A DNA stretch of 21,074 bases from a virus, in the IMG/VR virus record IMGVR_UViG_3300006870_003609, positions 1 to 21,074 of that record. One strand, given 5' to 3'. The notes beneath the pieces are model-generated. The model searched no databases and was not told where the DNA came from. It was given only the letters and a program-made list of their open reading frames with translations. Position numbers and translations under genes: made by a program. Each line of letters starts with the position of its first letter. Position 1 is the first letter of the stretch. Below are positions 12,701 to 20,098 of the stretch, piece by piece.

Positions 12701-15194
12701 TGTTATTTCTTAATATAAGCAAATCATCTGCTGCGTAAGAAGGGTCAGTTCCACCAGTTCCTTTTCTAATATTTAATAAAGCTTTTGGATCATCAGTGCC
12801 AATGCCAACAAGACCAGAACTAGTTATTCTCATTCTTTCCGTCGTGTTCGTTCCAAAAATAATATTCTTTCCACTCGGAACAGATAACCCTAAATCCGTT
12901 AAACTGGCTCCGCTAATACTAGCTGCAGCGCCTCCAACATATGCAAAATCTGCGCCATCGCGCTTAAAACGAATATTCGAAGTGGCGGAGCCTGAAGAAG
13001 GACTATGTTCAATTCTGATTTCGGTGTTAGAAGCTTCAGAAGATCCCAATAGATGAAGAAGAGCTAATGGGCTATGATTACCTATTGCAACATATCCATC
13101 AGAATTTATAAACATTTTTTGTGTTAAGGTTACATTGTTACCCGATGTTCCAGAGGGAGCTGATCTCCATTGGTGAGTTCCATTATATTGAACATAATCG
13201 CTTGCTGGAGCAGTATAAACATACTTGTTATTTCCATCACTCTGATTATAATACCAGTTTTGACCTATACCTATCTGACCAGAAACTCCTCCGTTGTTGG
13301 TAAAAATAGTTCCACCTAATCCACTACCTGCCCCTATCTCAATTACTCGCCATGAGGTAAGCCAATTTTCATTAGGAGTAACTCCTATTGCAATATTGCC
13401 GAGTTCATTAACTTGAAATCTATATAAGTTTTGAGTTGCATCATAAATACCTAAGAATTCATTACCTGATCCATCGCCACTAGCATATATAGACCAATTG
13501 TGATTATAAGAGCCACTACCCTCCATTCTTATACCTACATATCCATTTGTTGCGTCTTTTAAGTGTAGTATATTTTGAGAGTCTATTGTGTCAGTCCCTA
13601 TTCCAACTTGATTCCAAAAATATATATCAGATCCAGTAGTGCTCCATTGACTGGCTCCTCCAGCAAAAGGTGATCCGTTAATATAATAAGTTCCAGTTAT
13701 ATTAACATCACCAACTATATCTGTTCCATATGTTAGTGATGGAGATTTACCTATACCAACATGACCATTGCCAGAATTTATACGAAGAAAGGATGTTAAT
13801 CCATCACCGCTTGCCACATTTAATAATGGATATCCAGTGGCTGCACCAGATGGTTCTTGAATATACACAGTATATGGAGTAGCTGTTGTTGAGTTTTTAA
13901 ATTTAGCTATATACTCCGTAGTTCCGGACGATCTTTCAACATGAAAAGTAGCTTCTGGAACCTTAACACCTACACCAACCCTGCCATTGTATCTTATCGT
14001 CATTCTGTCTGCGTAAGTGGTGTTAGCTCCCGTAACACCAGAAAAACGCAAGTCACCAAATCTATGATCATCAGATTCCCCAGTGGTTGTGGGTCCGGGA
14101 GTTACAACATTTATTCTCCAATAATCTTTATATAAACCACCATAATCATCTATACCTCTATCACTACCCAAAGAAATCATTTCCCAAGCGGTGTTAGCTG
14201 CGATTTCCCTTGTTACTCTTAAATCACCATCAACATCTAACTTACCTTGCAAGTTGGTAAATCTACCTATGCCAACATCACCAGCACAAGTTATTCTCAT
14301 TTTTTCACTGTTCTGTATATTAAAACTGTAAAACTGATTGGTTCCGTAATTGTCAAATCTAAACTCTTTAGTGTTGTGGTTATACTGGATTATGCCATTG
14401 TTTGAGGCAGATGCTTCAGCGTTCGCAAAAAAGATATTACCCGTAGAAGTTGTTCCAGATTTTATCGTCACCCCACCATTACCACTTGAAGCAACGACTA
14501 AATTGCGAGCGTCTGCAGAATATGAAGATGGCGAGGTCGTTCCTATGCCGACATTGCCATCATTAAGTATAACCATACGATTAGTAAATGCTCCACCTGT
14601 ATTTGCGGAAAATGACCACCCAACTGCGTTTTCGTATTGTATTACACCTACACCACAAGCAGCGTTATCAATCACTCCAGTCGATGGGTGTCTGTTGTGA
14701 GATAGAGCAAAAAAATCATTTTCACCACCCAAATACAAATGAGTAGTTGCTCCAGAATCCATTTTTATAAATTGTGATGTCCCACCGATGTGTAATCTTG
14801 TTTCGGGAACTGACGTGCCTATGCCGACTTGTCGATCCTCGTCGATAACCATAGCGGTGAATCGTGCGGCGCCTTTTTGGACGGCAAAATGCAACTCACC
14901 AACGGTGTTGGGATACACGCCAGTAGTAATAGCTTTTGCGCCTATAGCGGCTAAGGGGCCACCTGCACCCGTTTGAAAATTCAAGGTGACAAACTCGTTG
15001 TCAGCATTGCCATCCATAATATTGAGTGCATTTGGTCCGCCCAGACTTGTTTGAGTGTTTGGGCCAGCCACTGTTAAAGTGGCTGTTGGCTCGGACGTGC
15101 CTATGCCAACTTTGTTATTAACACAATCAATAGTTAGTGTGTTGTTATCAATATTTAAATTACCAATATCTATTAAATTTTTATACTTGGCCAT
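9381..15194 (-). CDS. Giant tail-fibre-like protein B, VGIGT-repeat shaft with WTPTI-type tip
   Basis: 1937 residues in one frame, a paralogue of fibre A. The first 27 residues are identical to A. The shaft has about 17 VGIGT-type repeats, many preceded by a KMRIT or RMTI strand. A seam module, DVNITGTYY-x-NGSP-x-AGG then WST-x-GSDIY, occurs twice (about residues 490-515 and 980-1015), dividing the protein into roughly three shafts. From about residue 1338 to 1828 the protein is rich in cysteine (about 20), including EPCCVC, ICC and KCC. The last 132 residues (from about 1806) have EEGSWTPTI, GRYTKIGD and IGNLPF, the same tip family as A. There is no S74 domain. A weak AAGAG lies 7 nt before the ATG, which is 15 nt after the stop of fibre C. 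About residues 338-400 match fibre D almost exactly at DNA level. Fibre function is inferred from the repeats. Confidence 0.88.
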   Translation of the reverse strand: MAKYKNLIDIGNLNIDNNTLTIDCVNNKVGIGTSEPTATLTVAGPNTQTSLGGPNALNIMDGNADNEFVTLNFQTGAGGPLAAIGAKAITTGVYPNTVGELHFAVQKGAARFTAMVIDEDRQVGIGTSVPETRLHIGGTSQFIKMDSGATTHLYLGGENDFFALSHNRHPSTGVIDNAACGVGVIQYENAVGWSFSANTGGAFTNRMVILNDGNVGIGTTSPSSYSADARNLVVASSGNGGVTIKSGTTSTGNIFFANAEASASNNGIIQYNHNTKEFRFDNYGTNQFYSFNIQNSEKMRITCAGDVGIGRFTNLQGKLDVDGDLRVTREIAANTAWEMISLGSDRGIDDYGGLYKDYWRINVVTPGPTTTGESDDHRFGDLRFSGVTGANTTYADRMTIRYNGRVGVGVKVPEATFHVERSSGTTEYIAKFKNSTTATPYTVYIQEPSGAATGYPLLNVASGDGLTSFLRINSGNGHVGIGKSPSLTYGTDIVGDVNITGTYYINGSPFAGGASQWSTTGSDIYFWNQVGIGTDTIDSQNILHLKDATNGYVGIRMEGSGSYNHNWSIYASGDGSGNEFLGIYDATQNLYRFQVNELGNIAIGVTPNENWLTSWRVIEIGAGSGLGGTIFTNNGGVSGQIGIGQNWYYNQSDGNNKYVYTAPASDYVQYNGTHQWRSAPSGTSGNNVTLTQKMFINSDGYVAIGNHSPLALLHLLGSSEASNTEIRIEHSPSSGSATSNIRFKRDGADFAYVGGAAASISGASLTDLGLSVPSGKNIIFGTNTTERMRITSSGLVGIGTDDPKALLNIRKGTGGTDPSYAADDLLILRNNTASGDGARISIIAGLISDATIGFGDEDLRDAGRIVYNNINNCLRFGTAGVDDRMTIDNTGKVYIRTGSLYLDGSNNLYLGDTSVNGAAAINLQSTNSNTNWQIRQNNVVAGDLTITPSTAVGGTTFTTPTMSFVDNRVGIGVNNPNSSYKLDISGDVNITGTYYANGSPIAGGGNPWSTSGSDIYYLNNISVGTSDASEGIRLCGRIVAGRSSNSSVATLWQSITSDNSASITNKSCQGSLLVASQNDAVSTDLQGLTQDQWTSIDFAGLCSVAGSHGGGFTGARIAVQYPCMAQDGSAVLNSDFVFLPTDTSNNLFEAMRIVGRNGSVGIGQDSPEVRLDVRKDETVNFAPNNDQRIRAQIVARNNNETAEDFSSISLVTGAGLQAEWSINNIYKSAYNGDLSFKTRAGGGNADWRERMRITNSGNIGIGIDSPTTENGKVLHVNADVADTQSRLHMTNIATGTADTDGFYITVLGNESGSASGQVHFQNHESNDMKFVFGSGGSAKCRFTINCDGHVGIGTPHVPNYMFSVYNDRDQTITKTAEICTYFGEPAGAGTGAVTAYCKTLELYSTYVCMPTGVIDDGYRVGLGVQSYINNSQFVGTLKDVWGVWARAGSNTTNPTGTICCAVSVKIDTLKGANTTINHQYGIYQSGDNSEAKNYFDNRVGIGNTEPCCVCLAVSKSNSNTNFTSGGHNVLQVANPDTTACNMASISFWDGDATNPFGSATITARFCRDNMATDLMFSTRDNTGSSQIRMRLDKFGSLLVGTNAVGLCTGSLVTKCCAALQIMNTSTSNATPGISVTRFCADAVGAYISLSKSRSNTIGTLSYPLSGDTIGVVSFDAACPTGNIIAPVAQIQSHAAANHSDGAGGGSLEFYTDQRGNGTGNLLQRMCIHDQGAVYFRDGGVASTHKVIIAGDQDLSTIADTPSPTGQPLVVARDTGTDVSIATGGNICINSGYGVVFGANGEVLDSYEEGSWTPTINGTITNPTVNYTTACGRYTKIGDTVFLAGYVFVTAGNLSGGAGNILIGNLPFNIKTLHDGAYQALPLGYARANGAAILADTSETHPRLQANLATQLELYGTNKTNWGGGLYEISFFGTLKTA
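12149..12250 (-). repeat. Internal seam module of fibre B, copy 2
   Basis: Aligns with 13621-13722 in the same gene. It encodes GDVNITGTYYANGSPIAGG followed by WSTSGSDIYYLN. A looser version (LNGSVYGGASGFWTS, then DIYY) lies in fibre A at about 7840-7915, and the order WSQNGTSIYY then GDINFSG-x-x-x-x-NG occurs near the start of fibre C. Confidence 0.75.
13621..13722 (-). repeat. Internal seam module of fibre B, copy 1
   Basis: Partner of 12149-12250, encoding GDVNITGTYYINGSPFAGG followed by WSTTGSDIYFWN. The two copies are about 490 residues apart, which looks like a shaft boundary rather than one of the ordinary short repeats. Confidence 0.75.
14002..14184 (-). repeat. Shaft block in fibre B nearly identical to the start of the visible part of fibre D
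   Basis: Aligns without gaps to 20892-21074 (constant offset 6890) with about six mismatches in 183 bases. It encodes EMISLGSDRGIDDYGG, KDYWRINVVTPG, FGDLRFSGVTG and NTTY. The match runs to the right edge and probably continues outside the window. Confidence 0.9.
15114..15194 (-). repeat. Shared N-terminal module of fibre B (copy 2)
   Basis: Partner of 8994-9074. Residues 1-27 are identical in the two proteins; the bases just upstream of the ATG (TAATATGG against TATAATATGG) are also similar, so the duplicated unit may include part of the translation start region. Confidence 0.85.
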
Positions 15195-15209
15195 ATTATT
15201 ACTCTTATT

Positions 15210-15533
15210 CTATTGTGTTTGGTTTTCTAATTGTTCTACTCTATCGTTAAGTTCTTTTATTGCATTTATCATATACCAAAACAACTCATCATTATCTACA
15301 GACAACAAACCACTTGATTTTTCTGTTACTGCGTCTGGGAATATTTCTTGTAACTCTTGAGCTATAACACCTATTTGAATACCTTCTCTTTGTATCTTTT
15401 GTTGTTTAAACTCATCATCTATTTCATCTTCTAATCTATACTCAAAATTTCTTACTCTAATTTGACTTATTAACTCTATCCCTTGATAATTATCAACAAT
15501 ATTCTTTTTTAATCTTTCATCAGATGTAGTTGA
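15210..15533 (-). other. Peptidase S74 intramolecular chaperone domain of fibre C
   Basis: Residues about 1377-1484. TSDERLKKNI gives the conserved Ser-Asp cleavage site, then NFEYRL, GVIAQEL, FPDAV and a C-terminal heptad-like helix. It is expected to form a trimer, template folding of the upstream shaft and be released by self-cleavage. Confidence 0.9.
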
Positions 15534-18500
15534 CCAAGATGCAGAATTGTTTCCTTGATAAGCTCCGGAGCTAGGGGCCAAGAAAGAGGTCTGGCTGCCT
15601 TTACCAACAGCATAATCACCACCAATAACAACTTGATAATTAGATGCAGCCGCATCTGGGCCTGCGCCGTAACCAATAAAAACATTACCAGTTCCTGTTT
15701 GCAATTCTGTATTTATCCCACTTACGCCACCAGATCCTTTCCCAATAAAAACACTATTGTCTGTATCTGTAACACCCAACGCCGCACCATCCGCAACAAC
15801 AACATTACTAGTTGAACCTGTTGTTGAGTTACCAAAATTATTTGGCCCTAATACAACATTATACAATCCCGTTGGATTAGAATTTAAATGACCAATAATA
15901 CACACACCATTAGCATCAACCTTTAATCTATCAGTTCCTGCTATTTCTACAGTAAAAACGTTGGCACTGCGTGCGCCCCATGATTGACAATATATAGAAC
16001 CAGACGACCCATATACACCCAGACTGTCAACATGCGATCTATGAGCCACACGACCCCAATAAAAGCCATTCCCGGCAGAGTAATAACCAAATATCATTTC
16101 TGATCCATTAGGAAGACCCATAGAAGAAGGTCTTGCATCACTACTAAACAAACCATCGTTTGTGTATGTAGAGAAACCTGCACCCATACGTGATTCGCCA
16201 ATATAAGAACAACTAGTTGCACAAAAAACAGGAGTTTTTACACACCCTTCAACACAAACGTTCATAGATCCAGTTCCAGCGTTACAGAAATAAAGAGTTT
16301 TTGTAGATGTAGTGTTAGGATGAAAAGATACAGTATCATTGTTAGGGAAACACCAGTAATACGTAGCTACACCGGGATCTTGGATAGCAAGAGGTATAGT
16401 AGCTGATGAAAAGAAACCTTGAGGCGCTGTAACCTGTGTAGTTGCACATAAAATCGGGCCTTTAACAATAACACTTGCAGTAAAACAATTAGAGTTTACA
16501 TAACAAAACATACAATAACCACCAGCATTAGTTCCACTAGAGGTTAACGTAACTAAATTATTATCCGGATTTACATCTATTTTATGGAAGTGATTATCAG
16601 CATTCCCACTATTGTGTCTTGTAAAACATGCTAACATTTCATTGCCTGTGCCTTCTTGACATAAAACAATTTGTTTTCCACAAAAACAAGATTGAGTTCC
16701 AATAGGTCCACATGCTCTAAAGTGTGCCGCAGTTGTGCATAAAACTGCTGGATTATTAGCAGTATCACCGGTGTATATTATAGAACAATTATTATCTGCA
16801 TTAACCGATACTCTAAAACAAGTTGCAGTTTCACTTCCCACATCAGTTTTGCAAGCATCCATATTAAGTAAAACTCTTGGGTGGCTCGCCGCCAACGTTC
16901 CTTCGCAAACACAAAGAGTTTTTGTTTTCACTATAGTTGATCCACAAACTGTAGGTGATATTACACATCCATTATGACAAGCAATACCACCATGAGAGTT
17001 TAGACAATGAGTAATAGCTCCGGTGCTGTTTGAAAGTTTCATTACAGCACTATGGTTTGCTCCATTATTACCTACTGTAAATCTACTATCTCCATCTTGT
17101 GCATATATTCTTAAAGAATCTTCTGTTCCATCTGGATCTGCTGCATTATAAATCTCCACAGTTCCAGCATTAATAATTCTAAGCCTAAGACATGACATTT
17201 CATCATTTATTGTTCCCGAAGGAGCTGTATGAAACTCCATATTTCCAGCAAACATATTAATAGCGGCTGGCAAACCATTGCCAGTTGATGTTTCTGTAAT
17301 AATCATTCTATTAGTCGCTGTTGTTGACTCATCCGCTATTACATTATAACCTAGTATAGTTGATGATCCGGAATATCCACTTCCAATAAATGTTCTAGTT
17401 CCAACTCTAATATTTCTTGCGTTCCCACTTCCCATATCAAATAAGTAAACTGGTGCATTACTACCAAGGCCAACCTTACCATCACTAGTTATTCTCATTT
17501 TTTCAGTAAGGACTGCTGCATTCATAGTAAGAAATGCTAAATCACCGTAATGGGAATAGGCGACACTGTGGGTTATAGAATCAATAGCTGCATTAATCCG
17601 TGTTTGACTATCAAGTGCGACTTGGCTTGAAAAAGCCAGTTGAACTCTATTTCCCTCTGAACTGTTTGTGCAAGATTGGAGATTTAATAGTGTGCAGGTC
17701 GATCCAGCCGATCTAGCTATATGTAAGGGATATGAAGGCGAGTCCGTGCCTATGCCAAAATTTTGGCCTGTATTAAACCATGTCGGACCTGTTGTTGCAC
17801 CGATTGAAAATTTTTGTGTCCCATTCTGATAACCTGCAATGAAACCATTTTCCTCATTACCACCAGAACCCTCTGCCCCCATAGCGATGAGATCATTCCC
17901 TGCATTGCTTTTAAGAATTAATCCACCCGAATTAGAAGTAGATTGAGTAAATCGCGCCACTTCTTTACCGTTTGTATTAAACGTATGAACTCCAACATTG
18001 TTGATGGTGTGCGCTAATTCGTTGTTTGCGTATTCCCATTCAATCGTCCCATGATACGTTCCATCGTTGCCCAACTTCAATGTGCCTGTTTGACCACCCA
18101 CTTGCATAACGCCTGCGCTCGTGATGCGTGCCTTCTCACTACTACCAACTTGAAACGTAATAGGCTGTCCAGATGCGGAGTCTAAATTTAATGCTACGCC
18201 AGAATTAGCTTGCATTGTTAATGCTGACGATGTTCCAAACATTGCACCGCCACCGCTCCCACTAGCTTTTACGTCTACTCGTCCTACTGATGTTCCATTT
18301 ACTGTAAGAGAAGTCTGGTTTGAAAAATTAACTGGCGAGGACGCACCCAATCCCAAATTGCCCGCTGTGGTTAAATAAAGCCGACCTGTAACCCCCGTAA
18401 CGTCCCACGCTACAAGCGAATCAGACTCTGCACCTCTCAACTGCCACTGCCATTCTTGTGCATCGTTTTTCAATCGGAACACAGGGTTTCCGTTAGCTGC

Positions 18501-19664
18501 CGTATCTTCAACTTCAATAACTGCACCGTTGCCCGAACCTCTTACATGCAGAGTATGCTCTGGCGAGTCCGTGCCTATGCCAACATTACCACTTCCCTTT
18601 ATTCTTAATAACTCTCCACCAGAATTACTAAAAGAAAAATCACCAGCACTTGAACCAACAAACATATCTAATCTTGTTCCGGGTGTAACCCCATTGCTTT
18701 GAGAGGTAAAATCATAATTATAATTGTTATCACCAGTAATTCGTAACGGTATTTTATTAACAGGCCCAGTAACATCCATCTCTATTTCTAAACCTATTAT
18801 ATTATCATCATTGTCTACCTCTGAAGTGAATGATCCATCACTATATAGTTTCATTATTCTACTTGTATAAGACCCACTTCCGTTCGTTCCAGAGGCAGTT
18901 ACAGCAAAGTTTACAAGAGGATTTGCTTCATTTATACCCCAAGATGTTTTACCAACATAAAGTTTACTAGAAGAATTAAAATTACCACCTATATTTACAT
19001 TACCAAAACTATCTAATGACATTTGACATATTGCACTTTGATTAGAGTCATTACCTCTAACTCCAAAAAACATTTTACCTCTTCCTGTTGTTCCTCCATC
19101 GGAATCACCCAACATAAAAATATTACCAACAACAGTTCCAGTGCTACCTTCTTGCATCCAAGAAACACCACCTAAATCTTCATTATTTGATATGCCACTA
19201 GCATTTCTTATAGATAATCTTTCCCCAGATGTTGCGTTTACATTTAATCCAATAGTGTCAACAAAAACACAGTTTGACCAAGATGAACCATTATAATAAT
19301 CTAAATTATACGAATCATCAGTTCCTATTCTATTTTGCCACTTTCCTGTAGAGTTTGTGCAATCTCTTATAGTAAAAACACCATCACCTAAAGTATTACT
19401 TCTTATTTTATCTAATACAACCTCACCACCATTATTATAAACAATACTAGTTCCGTCACCATCTGTGTCAAACTGACCAAAGGTCATAACAACACCATTT
19501 TGCAACAAATCACCACTAAAATTTATATCCCCAACAACATCTAAGTTAAATCCCGGATTACTTAACCCTATTCCCAAATTTCCAGAATTATAATAAATTG
19601 AAGTTCCATTTTGAGACCATAAAGAAGGAAACTCTGTTAATGTTGATAAGCTATTTATTGCCAT
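15210..19664 (-). CDS. Tail-fibre-like protein C with cysteine-rich middle and S74 intramolecular chaperone
   Basis: 1484 residues. The N-terminus (SLWSQNGTSIYYNSGNLGIG, about 14-33) starts directly with a seam-like module and differs from A and B. Residues about 30-760 hold roughly seven VGIGT-type repeats. Residues about 880-1153 have 25 cysteines, often in LCVC, CFC or CMFC. Residues about 1285-1360 have SVFIGKGSG, NVFIGYGAG and QVVIGG, similar to the short turns of YadA-like heads. The last 108 residues are an S74 chaperone: TSDERLKKNI (S1381, D1382), GVIAQELQEIFPDAV, and a closing coiled coil (AIKELNDRVEQLENQ). In known S74 proteins the domain helps the trimer fold and then cuts itself off at the Ser-Asp bond; both residues are present. 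The start has AAGGA 8 nt upstream. No sialidase or other enzyme domain is seen. Confidence 0.9.
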   Translation of the reverse strand: MAINSLSTLTEFPSLWSQNGTSIYYNSGNLGIGLSNPGFNLDVVGDINFSGDLLQNGVVMTFGQFDTDGDGTSIVYNNGGEVVLDKIRSNTLGDGVFTIRDCTNSTGKWQNRIGTDDSYNLDYYNGSSWSNCVFVDTIGLNVNATSGERLSIRNASGISNNEDLGGVSWMQEGSTGTVVGNIFMLGDSDGGTTGRGKMFFGVRGNDSNQSAICQMSLDSFGNVNIGGNFNSSSKLYVGKTSWGINEANPLVNFAVTASGTNGSGSYTSRIMKLYSDGSFTSEVDNDDNIIGLEIEMDVTGPVNKIPLRITGDNNYNYDFTSQSNGVTPGTRLDMFVGSSAGDFSFSNSGGELLRIKGSGNVGIGTDSPEHTLHVRGSGNGAVIEVEDTAANGNPVFRLKNDAQEWQWQLRGAESDSLVAWDVTGVTGRLYLTTAGNLGLGASSPVNFSNQTSLTVNGTSVGRVDVKASGSGGGAMFGTSSALTMQANSGVALNLDSASGQPITFQVGSSEKARITSAGVMQVGGQTGTLKLGNDGTYHGTIEWEYANNELAHTINNVGVHTFNTNGKEVARFTQSTSNSGGLILKSNAGNDLIAMGAEGSGGNEENGFIAGYQNGTQKFSIGATTGPTWFNTGQNFGIGTDSPSYPLHIARSAGSTCTLLNLQSCTNSSEGNRVQLAFSSQVALDSQTRINAAIDSITHSVAYSHYGDLAFLTMNAAVLTEKMRITSDGKVGLGSNAPVYLFDMGSGNARNIRVGTRTFIGSGYSGSSTILGYNVIADESTTATNRMIITETSTGNGLPAAINMFAGNMEFHTAPSGTINDEMSCLRLRIINAGTVEIYNAADPDGTEDSLRIYAQDGDSRFTVGNNGANHSAVMKLSNSTGAITHCLNSHGGIACHNGCVISPTVCGSTIVKTKTLCVCEGTLAASHPRVLLNMDACKTDVGSETATCFRVSVNADNNCSIIYTGDTANNPAVLCTTAAHFRACGPIGTQSCFCGKQIVLCQEGTGNEMLACFTRHNSGNADNHFHKIDVNPDNNLVTLTSSGTNAGGYCMFCYVNSNCFTASVIVKGPILCATTQVTAPQGFFSSATIPLAIQDPGVATYYWCFPNNDTVSFHPNTTSTKTLYFCNAGTGSMNVCVEGCVKTPVFCATSCSYIGESRMGAGFSTYTNDGLFSSDARPSSMGLPNGSEMIFGYYSAGNGFYWGRVAHRSHVDSLGVYGSSGSIYCQSWGARSANVFTVEIAGTDRLKVDANGVCIIGHLNSNPTGLYNVVLGPNNFGNSTTGSTSNVVVADGAALGVTDTDNSVFIGKGSGGVSGINTELQTGTGNVFIGYGAGPDAAASNYQVVIGGDYAVGKGSQTSFLAPSSGAYQGNNSASWSTTSDERLKKNIVDNYQGIELISQIRVRNFEYRLEDEIDDEFKQQKIQREGIQIGVIAQELQEIFPDAVTEKSSGLLSVDNDELFWYMINAIKELNDRVEQLENQTQ
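16205..17020 (-). other. Cysteine-rich segment of fibre C
   Basis: Residues about 880-1153 contain 25 cysteines by my count, while most of the shaft has very few. They sit in short clusters such as LCVCEG, SCFCGK, YCMFCY and FCATSC, often at alternating positions as in a beta strand. Spacing is not that of a known zinc finger or ferredoxin. Confidence 0.75.
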
Positions 19665-19681
19665 TTTTTATATCCTTTTAT

Positions 19682-19744
19682 TTACATTAATCTTAATACT
19701 TGGGTATGAACATCACTAGTTTCGGCATTGCCTTGGTAAGCCAT
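19682..19744 (-). CDS. Possible 20-residue micro-ORF between fibres D and C
   Basis: The frame reads MAYQGNAETSDVHTQVLRLM and stops with TAA. Its ATG has one of the best ribosome binding sites in the window, AGGAG (19753-19757) with 8 nt spacing, and that site overlaps the stop codon of fibre D. The stop lies 17 nt before the ATG of fibre C. It could be a real short peptide, a coupling leader that carries ribosomes from D to C, or the surviving 5' end of a fibre gene removed by recombination. I do not recognise the peptide. Confidence 0.4.
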   Translation of the reverse strand: MAYQGNAETSDVHTQVLRLM

Positions 19745-19756
19745 TGTCTATTCTCC

Positions 19757-20098
19757 TCATACCGATTCCAGTGCGGCTACTTTGGTTTCAAGGGTTTCTA
19801 TTTTTGTGATTGCTTCTTGCAGTGCAGCTGTCAGCAACGGGATTAGCTTTGTCTCACCTAATCCCAAATATTCCTCATCGTCTGTTTTGTTAGTAACAAC
19901 CACGGAATCACTGTAGTCAGTATCGGACAACACCTCTTGCACTTCTTGCGCGATAAAACCAACGTCCGTTTTACCAACGTCTAAATTGTGTATTTCATGG
20001 GCCTTCCACTTGAACTGAACAGGATTGAGGCGCGAAACTAAATCAGTAGCGTTGGATAGCGTCTGCACATCCTCTTTGTATCGTCCGTCTGACGTAGC
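19757..20098 (-). other. Peptidase S74 intramolecular chaperone domain of fibre D
   Basis: The last 113 residues, from ATSDGRYKEDV to the stop. The Ser-Asp cleavage pair, the LNPVQFKWK strand and VGFIAQEVQEVL are kept. It differs clearly from the S74 domain of fibre C (GVIAQEL, shorter middle), so the two were not copied from each other recently. Confidence 0.9.

Noticed and set aside
14350-14700. Plus-strand open frame of 116 codons, and many shorter plus-strand frames across the fibres
   Set aside because: They lie antisense to the fibre repeats. Their recurring PMPTLP-like pieces are the reverse complement of codons for VGIGT-type repeats, and none has convincing start signals.
15210-15533. 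Reading the S74 domain as evidence of an endosialidase
   Set aside because: Only the chaperone part is present. No sialidase catalytic domain is visible upstream; the shaft is made of VGIGT-type repeats.
3387-19664. A diversity-generating retroelement acting on the fibre tips
   Set aside because: There is no reverse transcriptase gene, and no template-like repeat differing mainly at adenines near the 3' ends. The duplicated blocks lie in the shafts and N-termini, not in the tips.
19679-19686. TGTAAATA, one base from the T4 late promoter motif, before fibre C
   Set aside because: It is only 14 nt from the ATG of C, so a transcript starting from it would barely include the ribosome binding site. 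In AT-rich DNA such matches are expected by chance.
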